In this document: in pieces, positions 39,729-50,218 of the stretch | Numbering within the stretch: position 1 is the first letter of the stretch | How the letters are laid out: every line of letters starts with the position of its first letter | Source: Capitulum mitella | Lineage: Eukaryota > Arthropoda > Thecostraca > Pollicipedomorpha > Pollicipedidae | Length of the DNA stretch: 64,000 nt | Reading direction: 5' to 3' | NCBI GenBank assembly: GCA_030062745.1 | Contig: CP099841.1 | Coordinates: 24,679,398 to 24,743,397, forward strand | Program-made: the position numbers and the translations under genes | The notes under the pieces: model-generated | Databases searched by the model: none | What the model saw: the letters and a program-made list of their open reading frames with translations, nothing else | Told to the model about the DNA's origin: nothing

Positions 39729-39749
39729 GTCTCCATTGTAGTCGACGTT
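39665..39749 (-). CDS. dpr: dpr exon with start codon and signal peptide
   Basis: On the minus strand the ATG starts at 39728. It is followed by 21 codons and one extra base, then the donor CAG|GTAACA at 39665/39664. The peptide MRATALYLLLMVGAVRTFS has a basic start and a hydrophobic core, as a signal peptide should. The extra G joins AT of the next exon to form Asp22, so the phases agree. A good acceptor (pyrimidine-rich, ending TTGCAG) lies at 39751-39750, so this exon probably begins at 39749 with 21 nt of 5' UTR. In that case an upstream non-coding exon lies to the right and was not found. Confidence 0.8.
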
Positions 39750-39895
39750 CTGCAACGACCGGAAAACCACGAGTTACATCATTCCATGGACGTTTCGACA
39801 ACTATGAAGTGAAAAACGTCACCAATAAATTGAACATGCCATCGCTTCGGGTCAAAGTACCTTTACCAGAAAGGGGAGAAACATCCTCATGTTTT

Positions 39896-40369
39896 TCTCA
39901 TTGCTAACAAAGAGTAAATGGAGTAGATGGGAAGAGAACACGGAAAACGAAGTAGTAAATGGAAATCTGGTCCCCTGCCGTTTATGAAAACTTTTCTGAG
40001 AAGGTTTCGGAAACGATAAAAAAATATATCCACGACCACCAAAAATAAACGCCATAACCCTACGGTCAGGGATTTCCGAATGTCATTACGGGGTTAGTAA
40101 ATGTTTGCATCATTTGTCCGTGCCAGTGCCAAAGGCCTAATATTCAAACGCATAAAAAGGGTACAAGATCCAAACACTTCTGCCATGTATTGCGATCTAA
40201 AACCATAAAAAGGGCATGCGAAAAATACGAGACGTCTTCTCTTTAAATTACTCACTGCGACACGGTGAAAAACGGTCAATATCTCATTGCTTAACAAAGA
40301 GGAAATGGAGTAGATAAGAAGAGAATACGGAAAACGAAGCAGTCAATGGAAATCTGGCCCCTGCCGTTG
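39896..40369. repeat. Pair of ~87-bp direct repeats
   Basis: The copies at 39896-39982 and 40282-40369 share TCTCATTGCT, AAATGGAGTAGAT, GAAGAGAA, ACGGAAAACGAAG and a TGGAAATCTGG block ending CCCCTGCCGT. They are ~386 bases apart with unrelated sequence between, suggesting an insertion flanked by repeats or a partial duplication. Confidence 0.65.
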
Positions 40370-43300
40370 TGCGATAATGCGACACGTTATGAATGAAACG
40401 AAATGAATTCGAGCCTGAGCAGCAACGACACATGCGGAAACACCAACGTCTTTTGATCGCGAAACGATCCAGAGCAGCTTTTCCTGCTATACCAAGAAAA
40501 CAATTAATTTTGTTCGACCCTTCAGTATATAACTACTCTGGTGCGGTGCACAACTGTCATATTCGCACTCTAAATCAATCACGTCCCTGACCTCGGAATA
40601 TCAATGATTTTCATGAAAAGTGTTCGGTCCACCACTGGAGCATTTTAGTTACGGATTGACTGATGACTCATGAAGCATCCCTAACGTTGCAGCCGAATTG
40701 ATTGAACGTTCAGAAATGCAAAACAAATCAGTACAGACGGAATGAAAAGCCGTGGTCATGTAATTATGCCTTTCAGATGGAACTGCAGGGTGATATCTGA
40801 TTTTGTTGTTGTCAAAATTATTTTATCGATATTAGTCTGGCACAGATGGGAAACTTGCCATGGTATGCGATATATCTGCTGCCTTTTAACCGTTTTCACT
40901 TACTGTTTTCGAAACATGAAATCAAGCTTAGTGCCATCGTTGATCTATTTAAGGACACAAATACCACTTCGGGGACATAAGAATAGAAACCCGTCAGGCA
41001 TGCTATGCCTATGATCTGCTGACTCAAAAGTTGGTTAGCTGGGTACACATCAACATGGGCGTAGCCACGGCTCTGATGTTGGGAGACAAGCTGATTGCAG
41101 TTTACCAAGAACAGATAGGGCGGGGGAAAAAATCGCTTTTTTCGGGCATTGCATGACAAAGTACGGCTGAAATCCCTTTCGTCAGACTTCAGATTTCAAG
41201 CAATTATGCCGCCAATGTGAAATACCTATTTCATACCTTAAAAATAAGGGGGACAAATCATCGTCCTGGAATACTGCGGGGAACATGTCATCTGTGGCCT
41301 CTGGCAGAGATTACAGCCATGCACATCAACATTGGAAAGCTCCATGCCTCTCAAGGATGTGATAGGTATTTCAGGTCTGCAACGGAGAAAGAATATTAAC
41401 TCATATATTTCTCCGACCCTAATCAAGAAACATGTGTAGGCTAAGTCCGGAGGAAATCATGAAATTGGTGCTGAGCTTGGCTATCATTTTTCTATTTTTG
41501 GACGATTTATTTTTTTTTTTTTGCACGCAATCTATTATCTACATTTCCCTCGTACACCCATGATCACGCACGATACACGTTTGTGATAAGTCTACTCAGC
41601 CAGCACACGACGAGCAACTCTTGACTACAGCACAAACATGCCCACGAAAGCTTTCTGCTCGCGTCACAGGGGAGCGGAGATGAACAACGCTGTCACAGGC
41701 CAGCGAGATCCTAATCCTAAACAGATCCTGCGTAACATCCCAGGGCTTCTCGGCCTGCCCAAGCGCGGGGAAGGGGGTGCGACTGACGACGCACAGGCAG
41801 CTGCACTACCCACGTAACACAGATCTGGAGACGACCGAGGGCAGATCAAAGACCGCGAGGTACGAGGCATAACCAAGGCCGATTTAAAATATGCCGCGGC
41901 CGTTTGACATCAGGAGGAGAAAAATTGAAAAGCTGTACGCCGGATACAGCGTGGAGTGCTTTTAAACAGTTTGTCGAGGAGACTAGAGGTCTCGAGAAAC
42001 GAAAACATGAAAAGGATTGTTGCAAGTCACCTATGATTTTCATGCTGCCATAGTGGTCATTGTTCTATGCCAGACGCTTGTTTCGGAAGCAACTGGGTTA
42101 TGCACACTTGCTGCGCAAAATTATTCAATATTGCGAATTCTGGATAACTAATTGAACTTCTGCGTCATTTGAATATCCCAATTAGAGGTGGAATCGCCTG
42201 AAATTAATCAACGCGGATTTCTATCAAAGAAATTGCTACGGAAGCAAAATGGCTTGCCTTAAAGTTGGACTATTTTTAAAAATTGTTTCGCTTAGAAGGC
42301 GCGGTATGGGCGCAACACCTACTTTTACTAAAGTACGTCATAGTTTCACGCCGAGTATCCAATTTTGTCCTTGACTCTCTGTGGAATGTCATTGCAACTT
42401 AGTCATTACAACATTAGCAACTTAACATCTCTGGTGATCTCGTCAGCCACAAAGACGTCACTCATGTATAATGTTCCACAAATTATGAGACTTAATCACA
42501 TAAAAAGTAACTGATTGAATCCTAGAAGAATAAGTTTTTACCAGGACTGAAGTAACAGCAGTTCTCATACTCAGCGTTTTGCATTCTTCAGCTTTTTAAA
42601 AAATAAGCTAGGACACTTAAATTAATAAACATTCGTATGACTTCCAAAGAGAATCACTGCACAGTGATCATGGTGGACATGGCAACAGCCATGAACCATC
42701 CGCTACCCTGAAATCATTATTTTTATTGTCACGCTACGGTTATTACAAAGAAACGAAATGGCATACATTGCAGTAGGATGTAACACATGACCATTAAACC
42801 GTGCAACAGATATCTGCAGTTAACAACATACCCCCGTCATTCCTCCCTGTTTTATTTCTGATTGTTATATGCGACGAGTCTTTGGAAACGTAACGTTTAA
42901 CTGGAAGGAGTGGCTAATCATATTGACCAATACAAAAAGGAAGCAAATGCCATCACAAAGAGCATAAATGTTGCTTTTTATGTAACCGAAATAGGATGAC
43001 AGCACTACCAACGTAGAGAAGATATCTCTTCCATTGAAAATTCGTGTTTACTCCGCACTTTTACGCTGCAGTAGCGTCATTGACGTTTCGGTGTTTCCAG
43101 AACATATCAGGTATCTATTTCGTGTTGTACACATTCAGATGATGAAGAAGTTTTACTGTCAGTAAAACATCACAGAGGTTGTTCGCAAGTAGATGAAGCA
43201 ACGTGGCTAATTTTGACGCCAATATGCATGAGGTGGCATCAGCAGAAGCAGTCACAGATTTTAAACAGTTCTACCCGTGTTGCATCATCATGCTAAAATA

Positions 43301-45744
43301 AGGTCATCCATGCATCGTTATATTTGACAGCACAAGAACTGACACAAATAATGCAAGGTATGAAATGGGTTCCTAATGATTTATGAAATGAAAAACGATG
43401 ACTTTTGCCCTTTTATCCGCGTCATTTAAACCTCACATTCAGTTCCGCTGTAATGGTTTTCTGTATGAACTGGACATGGTGTGGCAGTTCCACACTGATT
43501 ATATCCATACGGGCAGCATTGTTACGTTTCCATGTATTGCTTGTCCGAACTGGTCGCCACGCCTTATGCGCGCGTTTTTGATGATCAAATTTATGGGGGT
43601 CGGAGCAGTCAGAAAAAAACTGGAAAATCGTGTGTCTAATTGTTTCACCTTCATATTGTTATATTGAATGCAGCCCGATGAGACGAAGTTAGTTTGTTTC
43701 GGTTACAGACAGAAAATGTGCGTGGTCTTTAGCTTTCATCTCCGACTGGCACCGTTTTATTTTCAAGACCCTCGGGAGGCGCTCAGCGTTCCGATCTGAT
43801 GTTCCTCTCGGATGTTTTACGAGCGCTGGACAATTGACGGCTAATTCTCGTTTTGATAGTGGTGTCATCTCTCGTTTTACGAGACATTCAGAAATAAGCG
43901 ATAACCGACCACTTTGTTCAGCTTTCGTAGCATGACGACAAATGTTAAAGTACACAGTATCATTGTAATGTATATAACCATTCCACCGTAATTTACACTT
44001 GAAGAAATGGTACATATGTTTCGTAGTTCAGCTGAATCCGCGACTAAATGTTTTGAGTCGAATAAAATCGGCCGGAATTTTACTCACTGGTGTAATTTCA
44101 CATGCAGCAAATACCAATACTGTAATCATCATACTGACACCAAACAAACACTGGGCTCTCAAGAGTGATAGCATTTCCATTTTCAGCGCCGTTAAGATTT
44201 ATTAGGTGAACGTGGAGCCTTATCCCACCCAGCATCCTAAAACTTGATCATAACCTGCCGTCTCCTTCCCCAATTCGAAGAGTTTTGTCAAAACGAACGT
44301 TTTGGTGGTTTTGGTTGACTTACAAAATACTGAGTAATTTGCTGGCGGATTCCAGCTACGTATCAGCATTAATTTAATAAAACATGTAACCTTTAGATGG
44401 CAATAAATGCAATATGTTGAGTACGTTAATGTTACAACCTGCGTGAATCCCAGCATTCATTAAAATTGAGTTTGTTACGGATGTGCAAGATGAAACCGGG
44501 TCATCAGAAAAATTGTGGATGTCAGAATCTCGTACTCTTTCCGTCCTGCCGTTATTTCCATCTTTTACTAAACGCAGTAGCTGCTTATGCCATTAAAAAC
44601 AAACAGACACACACGCACGCAGGCATACACACATAAATAAGCCAGAGCAGATTTCATCCCTACAGAACGCTATCGCAAGTCCCACGTCAAAGCGCACGGC
44701 GACGTAATGACGCATTGCGGGTTACCGTAAGCGACGCGACAGTTTTGCCCGTCCAAACCCTTCACCCACCGACAGCATCCGGCCTCCGCGCTGTCCGCCG
44801 TCGCCGCGCCAGCCGTGCACCACCGCACCGGCCGAGCACCAGCCGGCACCACCCGCCGGTCACCAGCGCTCGCGCCGGCGCCGCCCCGCCACCGGCCGGC
44901 CCGTCACGCGCGTCCGCCGACCGTCGACTGGGCGCGTTGACGCAGCCCGTCGACGGCGCCGACGCGCCGCCGGCCGCCGCCGCCGCGCCGTTCGTCAAAC
45001 CTCGCGCGGCGGCGGCCGGCGCGGCGCGGCGCGGCGCGTGGGTGGCCGGCCGGCGCGTGGTCCGGAGGCGGCCGCGGTCCGGGTCGCAACAACGGCGCGC
45101 CGACGGCACTGCAAGCCGATTGATCTGTCCCCGTGATTAATGAACGGCCGTTACGAATTGGACGGCCGCGCTGCGTAGTCCAAAGCGTGAACCGACACGA
45201 CACGCCATGCCGCGCTTGTGCAACGCTAAATTTAGCCGAGTTCGTGAGCTCCGAACAGTTTTGCTGTGTTAAAGGTGGCGCCATCGGAAGCGACGAACAA
45301 AGGTGACACGGCAAATACGGCCCAAGTCGACAGTTTGGAGCAATGACTCACGGGTGTGGCCGATCTTTTCTGTAGAGAACGAAGTAAGGGGTCCAGTAGG
45401 TGTTTCCATACCGCCATATTCAACACTTACTGTTTGGGGGCGTGGTGCATGCTGCGTTTCATACTGTAGCCATATGTATCGTGGATGCTTTTTGACGCAA
45501 TTTCGCGCGGGACAGCTCAGAGAAAGATCTCTGAACCAGACACAGAGGAGCGAGAGATTGCGGTCTTGGTCTCTGTCTCCCATATTGGCGAGCTCTCGAG
45601 GAGAAAATATTTGACTTCTCAGCGATGATCCATCGTCTCATTCAACACACCGTGCTCAAAATCATCAATCATCCCAACAGGAAGATAAAGCGGCCTCCGA
45701 GCCGGCCGCCGCTGGCATTCGCCAGCTCCCATCGTCGCTGCCGC

Positions 45745-46190
45745 GGCACTGTGGCGTCACCAGTTCATCAGACTCGGAGCGGCGACGACGTCACTTCATC
45801 AGCTGCCCTCGCAGTAGTGTCATCACTTCGTCAGGTGCCTGCGCCGTGGTGTCATCAGTTCATCAGGTGCCGGCCCATGGCGTCACCGGACTGTACTGTG
45901 TCGGCACTGCGCGGGCTATGATGTAGTCAGCGCATCGGATGACGGCGTTATGATACAAGGTCATCAAATGGCGGGCTGTGATGTGTGATGGCGTGATGCT
46001 ATGTGATGATGCGATGATAACGATCAGCTCATCAGATAACGGTGCTGCGATGTGGCCAGGCCACCAGATGACAGTGCGGTGATGTGGTAAGTTGGCCCGC
46101 TGCCAGTGGTGCCATCGGCACAGAACTCCGTCGAGAACATCTCATCAGCTGGCGGAACTGATCGGAATGACATGAGTTCAGCGAGGATCA
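45745..46190. repeat. Degenerate GTCATCA/TCATCAG repeat
   Basis: The motif GTGTCATCAGTTCATCAGGTG and variants recur several times between 45750 and 45880, then decay into GTGATG-rich sequence to ~46190. The period is uneven. Confidence 0.4.
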
Positions 46191-46687
46191 GGCCACCGTT
46201 TGCCTGAGTGAAATGGCATGGACAGGCCTGGACAGTTTCACATTTGCCAGGTGTCAGCACACCACTTGCGCGGCACTAGGCTTGACTATTCGCATGACTT
46301 AAAGTAGAATGATTAAAATGCTCATGTGAAGATGCTGAGGACGTACCACCATGATCACATCAGATACTGGACGATTAACAGATTGGTGTCATGGAGTTGT
46401 TCGATGAGTCGGACAACAGCACTACTGCTGCGAAAATAATTTTCACTTAGCTACAAGAATCTTCTTGTCGCTTGTTCCGAGTGCCTATGTTATGCCGCAT
46501 GTGAGTAGGTTATACCACCCCGTACTTTGTGACATCTAATTCTGACTGTTCCGTAAAGAGAGACTGCCGAAAATACGAACTTTGATTAGGGAACCAGCAA
46601 CCATGGGGAAGAGCTTCATCCCTCTCATTCCTCGCCATTCAAGTTTCACCCGTCCCAAACCCAGCCATTTCGCTGTTGCGTTGTTCG

Positions 46688-46693
46688 TTTATT
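46688..46693 (-). terminator. Polyadenylation signal of gene A
   Basis: AATAAA on the minus strand (TTTATT on plus) lies 116 bases beyond the stop codon of gene A, a normal distance for a polyadenylation hexamer. Confidence 0.6.
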
Positions 46694-46808
46694 GAAAACC
46701 GCGACCGATTCGCGCTCAGGACAGACGAAAAGAAGTCACCCTGGCCGGGAGGGGCGGCCACCGCCGGCGGCAGACCGCGCCGACCGCCGCCCGGCCGGCG
46801 CGGCGCGC

Positions 46809-47333
46809 TCAGAAGCTGAAGGCGGCCGCCGGCTGCTCGTAGTTGTAGCCGCAGTTCGCCGCCACGGTGGAGGTGACCGTCACCTCGCGCAGCACCGGGC
46901 TGCTGACGACCGAGGTGTGCAGCAGGCGCGAGACCTGCGTGCGCGTCACCACCCGCACGATGGTGCTGGCCGGCAGCCGCTGGGTGCTGACCTGGTCCCG
47001 GCCGATCGTCACGAACCGGGTGCTGGCCGGCAGGCGCAGCGTGCTGGTCACCGTTTCCTGACGGTAGCGGGTGACCGGCACGTCGCGGGCCACCGTCTGC
47101 ACGCGCGAGACGTAGCGGGTCTCGGTGAACGGCTGGATTCGGGTGCTGACGATCAGCCGCTCCTTGGTCTCGGTGGCCGTCTCCGTGCGCGTGATGAGCC
47201 GGGTGTTGGTGACCTGCACCAGGCTGGGCACCAGCTGGGTGGACGTGATGATGCGCGTTTGCGGGATCACCTCGGTGCGCGTGACGTGCACGGTGGTGCC
47301 CGGCAGCTGGACGGTGCGAGTGGCGAACGAAGT
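46809..47333 (-). CDS. Gene A second coding exon
   Basis: The acceptor TGCATTCTTTCAG has a good pyrimidine tract and ends at 47334. The exon opens in phase 0 with TSFATRTVQLPG, continues the Thr/Val-rich pattern, and stops at 46811-46809 after GYNYEQPAAAFSF. The C-terminal motif matching gene B confirms that this exon belongs with the upstream one rather than being a separate gene. Confidence 0.85.
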   Translation of the reverse strand, partial: TSFATRTVQLPGTTVHVTRTEVIPQTRIITSTQLVPSLVQVTNTRLITRTETATETKERLIVSTRIQPFTETRYVSRVQTVARDVPVTRYRQETVTSTLRLPASTRFVTIGRDQVSTQRLPASTIVRVVTRTQVSRLLHTSVVSSPVLREVTVTSTVAANCGYNYEQPAAAFSF

Positions 47334-48485
47334 CTGAAAGAATGCACTCGGACGTCAGGATCGCAATGGTGCACGACTGGAGGGCGAACCTGGGTGGCTG
47401 GTTATGTTCTGAGTTTTCACATTGCAGAAACATTGGCGTCAAGCTCGTAATCAGTCACCTTGATGGGATACCGACTGTAGTGCCGTGGTGAGTGCTTTTA
47501 GGCAACAATGGCCAGCATCAGACGCGTGATCAGGCACGACTGAATCGCCGTCGCGGAAGAAAGCGCGGTGCTTCAGCTGTGAATGGAATGAGCCTCTCCA
47601 TTTTTCGTTCCCGCTCCCGACCAGGACTTGGCCCTGGTGACGAGACGAACGCAGTTCGTCCGCCGAACTGGGCTCAAACAATGACAACGAACCGGGCGCA
47701 GACACGCCACAGACCTGGGTGCGGGTACTGTGATAAACTGGGCGTCGACACCTTACCGATCTCGGTGCGGGTGCCGTGACTGACTGGGCGTAAACACTTT
47801 ACTGACCTGGGCACGGTTTTTGTGATGATCTGGGTGTAAACACGTCACTGACCTGGGTGCTGGTGCTGGTGATGAACTGGGTGTCGGCCGGCAACCTCTG
47901 CGTCTCGGTGGCGAAGATGGTGCTGTACACCGTGCGCTCGGTGACCTGCCCCGGCGCCACATACGTGACAGCGACGGTCTCGGTGACAGGCTGCGCCACC
48001 AGCTGGGTCCGCGTCACCAACTGTGTGGCGTACGCTTTGCGGTACACGGTGGTCGGCAGCACGCTGCTGATGTGCTGCAGCGCCGTGTGGTAGCGGGTGG
48101 TGAAGACGCGCTCGGTGTGCGTGACGTGCTCCGTCACCGTCTCCGCCGGCGCCGTCACCGTCTCCGTCATCTGCCGCGTCTGGACACGCGTGTTGGTCAC
48201 CTGCTGGATGCGCGTGGTCGGCACGAACTGCGTGCGCGTGACGGTCGAGTGCAGCACGGAGACGACCGGCACCGTCTGGCGCACCGTGAAGAAGGTGGTG
48301 GCCGGCACCAGCTGCGTGCTCGTGACCTCGCGCTCCACGGTCGAGAAGCTGGTCAGCACGACCAGCTGGGGCTCCGGCTCGGCGCACTGGGGGACGTCGG
48401 AGGCCGGCGGCGGCGGCAGGTACACCTCCTGTGGCGCCGCCGCGGCCAGGCCCAACAGCCAGCAGGTCAGCAGAGTCGGCAGCAT
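46809..48485 (-). CDS. Gene A: secreted Thr/Val-rich YLPPP...GYNYEQP protein, two coding exons
   Basis: Coding exons are 48485-47853 (211 codons) and 47333-46809 (174 codons plus stop), joined in phase 0 to give 385 residues. The 519-nt intron uses CAG|GTCAGT and TTCTTTCAG. Features are a signal peptide (1 to ~17), the YLPPPP motif (22-27), a long central region of alternating Thr/Val/Arg/Gln strands such as VTSTQLVP and VTRTQLV, and an end CGYNYEQPAAAFSF. The predicted mature protein has only two cysteines, Cys34 and Cys372. The central region suggests an extended beta-rich fibrous protein. Gene B, just upstream, is a paralogue of almost identical length. The YLP and GYxY motifs resemble those of insect cuticle-associated secreted proteins, so a structural extracellular role is inferred. 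I cannot name a family. The start at 48485 is chosen because an acceptor (TTGACAG) ends one base before GATG, exactly as in gene B. Confidence 0.85.
47334..47852 (-). other. Gene A intron with repeat-built 5' end
   Basis: The intron is a 519-nt GT-AG intron. Bases 47662-47852 are degenerate ~46-base copies of the exon-end/donor junction. The remainder (47334-47661) resembles neither exon. Retaining the intron would add 17 codons and then run through repeat copies into a stop. Confidence 0.75.
47662..47892. repeat. Five-copy ~46-bp tandem repeat across the gene A splice donor
   Basis: Copies start at 47847, 47801, 47755 and 47709, exactly 46 bases apart. A more decayed fifth copy lies at about 47662-47708. 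On the minus strand the copy at 47847-47892 is 40 bases of exon (DTQFITSTSTQ region) plus the donor GTCAGT. The next copy keeps a perfect CAG|GTCAGT at 47807/47806, and the fourth has CAG|GTCTGT. The third copy's donor is destroyed. Confidence 0.85.
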
Positions 48486-48486
48486 C
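47853..48486 (-). CDS. Gene A first coding exon
   Basis: The exon begins at G48486 after the acceptor CTATTGACAG, with the ATG at 48485. It encodes 211 codons and ends at CACCCAG|GTCAGT (47853/47852). If this acceptor is unused, translation could start six codons upstream at 48503. Both starts keep a hydrophobic signal. The last 40 bases plus the six donor bases form the template of the tandem repeat that fills the start of the intron. Confidence 0.8.
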
Positions 48487-49056
48487 CTGTCAATAGATGC
48501 CACCCGTCAAACACGGCGGCCTCAGCAGCTCGCAGCACGGGAGCGGAAAACACTTGTTTCTGCGGACCATAGTCGGATCCCATCGAATCCATCAAATGCT
48601 AACGAAGCTCATTGACCATGCTGTCACAATTTGCTTTTGAACAGTCCATTTGTATCAAACCGTTTTCGGCTCAGCCTGAAATGACGGACATCAAACAGCT
48701 GAACAGATTCAAAACACGCACGTCAGTTGAGCCCAGGGTAGTTGAGCATCCGGAGCCATTAACATTTTATCGCATGCAGCCAGGCAAGGTTGTACTCACC
48801 AAGATGTCGGCCATCGCAATGGCCTATCGTAATCATAAACGGCCGTAACAAAACACATAAACGGAAGTTCCGTAGCAATTAAAACGCCGATCGTTCTTGT
48901 ACAAAGGTGTATTTTCCAGCAAAAGAGCCAACAGGGTTTGAGAACGACAGAGCAGCGTTTCGGTCAGGCGCAGCGACCGCGGCCTGCCGCGCGAGAGGCG
49001 CTGACTCCGGTGTCCGGGCGGCCGCGCCGGACCTTGTCGACCGCGCCGGCACCGGC

Positions 49057-50217
49057 TCAGAACTGCAGCGGCGCGGCCGGCTGCTCGTAGTTGTAGCCAG
49101 GGCAAGGCTCCTGCACCTCGACCACGCGCGTGGAGACTTGCGGCACCAGCTGCGTGCTGGTCAGGGTGCGGGTGCTGAAAATCTGGCTGGTGATGGTGCG
49201 CTCGCGCAGCACAGGCTCGGCCGTGACGGTGACGAAGCGGTGCTGCGTGGTGGTCACGTGCCGCACCACGGCCGGCTGCTGCACGCTCCTCACCACCGTC
49301 TGCGTGTTGGTGATGGTGACCGGCGTGGTGACGATTCTGGTGCGCGTCTGCACGACGACCGAGTTCACCGTGGACGTGGTCGGCACCGCCACCGTGCTGA
49401 AGCGCGTGCGGAAGAGCGTGCGCGTGGCGAAGGCGGTGTCGGTGTGCGTGACGGTGCGAAGCTGCGTGCTGATCTGCGGCTCGCGGACGGTCGACGTCAG
49501 CACGATCGGCTGGTTGAAGGTGACGAACTGGGTGCGCGTCACCGGGTCGCTGGCCACCTGAGCCGTCTCGGTGAGCGTCACGTAGGCGAGCTCGCGCACC
49601 ACGCTGGTCTGCGCCGGCGCCTGCGACGTGACAGTGGCCGTGACGCGGTCCTGCCGCGTTTGCATGACGGTGATGCCCGGCGCCGTCCTCGTCAGCGTGG
49701 TGAACGCCACCACCTGCGATGGGTAGAACTTGGTGGCCACGCGCAGCTGCGTCGTCGTCACCGTGTCCACGGCAGTCGTCGTCGACACGCGGGTGGAGAC
49801 GAGCGTGGACGTGACCTCGCGGTAGGCGACGCTGGTCGACGTCACCTGCCGGGTGGAGGTCAGCGTGCGCGTCGGGCCGGGCACGTGCACGGTGCGCGTT
49901 TGCGTCTGCGTGACGAACTGCGTCTGGAAGGCGGTGGAGACAACCTCGGTCGGCACCGTCTGCAGCACGGTGCTGACGATGGTGCTCGGGATGACGCGCG
50001 TCACCTGGTCGTTGACCGTGACGCTGGTGAAGACGGTGGAGACGGCGTGGCGCGTGACCGTGGCCGAGACCACCTGCGTCTGCGTCAGGTACTCGGTGCG
50101 GCCGGCCGGGCACGGCTGGTCTGCGGCCGGCGCGCTCGGCGGCGGCAGGTAGTCGCCCGGAGGCGGCGGAATCAGCTGCGCCGACGCGCTCGCGAGCAGA
50201 AGCACCAGGCGCCACAT
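49057..50217 (-). CDS. Gene B: secreted Thr/Val-rich YLPPP...GYNYEQP protein, single coding exon
   Basis: This is an uninterrupted frame of 386 codons plus stop. The signal peptide MWRLVLLLASASA is probably cleaved before Gln14. It is followed by a Pro-rich stretch with YLPPP (23-27), Cys36, a ~330-residue region of short Thr/Val/Arg/Gln strands (for example VTSTSVAYREVTSTLV), then Cys372 and GYNYEQPAAPLQF. There are no other cysteines, so one disulfide or a cross-link between ends is possible. The ATG at 50217 is preceded by CTCTCTTTCCCAG|G, a strong acceptor, so a 5' UTR intron ends one base before it. The promoter and first exon are assigned at 52.71-52.78 kb. No standard AATAAA was found; AATACA at 48914-48909 is a candidate. 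A role in cuticle or other secreted matrix is inferred from motifs only. Gene A is its downstream paralogue. Confidence 0.88.
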   Translation of the reverse strand: MWRLVLLLASASAQLIPPPPGDYLPPPSAPAADQPCPAGRTEYLTQTQVVSATVTRHAVSTVFTSVTVNDQVTRVIPSTIVSTVLQTVPTEVVSTAFQTQFVTQTQTRTVHVPGPTRTLTSTRQVTSTSVAYREVTSTLVSTRVSTTTAVDTVTTTQLRVATKFYPSQVVAFTTLTRTAPGITVMQTRQDRVTATVTSQAPAQTSVVRELAYVTLTETAQVASDPVTRTQFVTFNQPIVLTSTVREPQISTQLRTVTHTDTAFATRTLFRTRFSTVAVPTTSTVNSVVVQTRTRIVTTPVTITNTQTVVRSVQQPAVVRHVTTTQHRFVTVTAEPVLRERTITSQIFSTRTLTSTQLVPQVSTRVVEVQEPCPGYNYEQPAAPLQF

Positions 50218-50218
50218 C

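Larger units (their letters stand above)
39750..46687. other. Region between dpr and gene A, no supported gene
   Basis: It probably includes dpr 5' intron sequence and its unrecognised first exon. Mostly AT-rich: 42.0-43.4 kb has almost no open frame. A CA-rich stretch lies at ~44604-44640 and a CpG-rich block at ~44.70-45.13 kb, which could be a promoter island. Confidence 0.5.

Noticed and set aside
47753-47962. Gene A exon continuing through the repeat
   Set aside because: Reading on adds 17 codons, then decayed copies and a stop, and loses the GYNYEQP end shared with gene B. The clear donor and acceptor support splicing.
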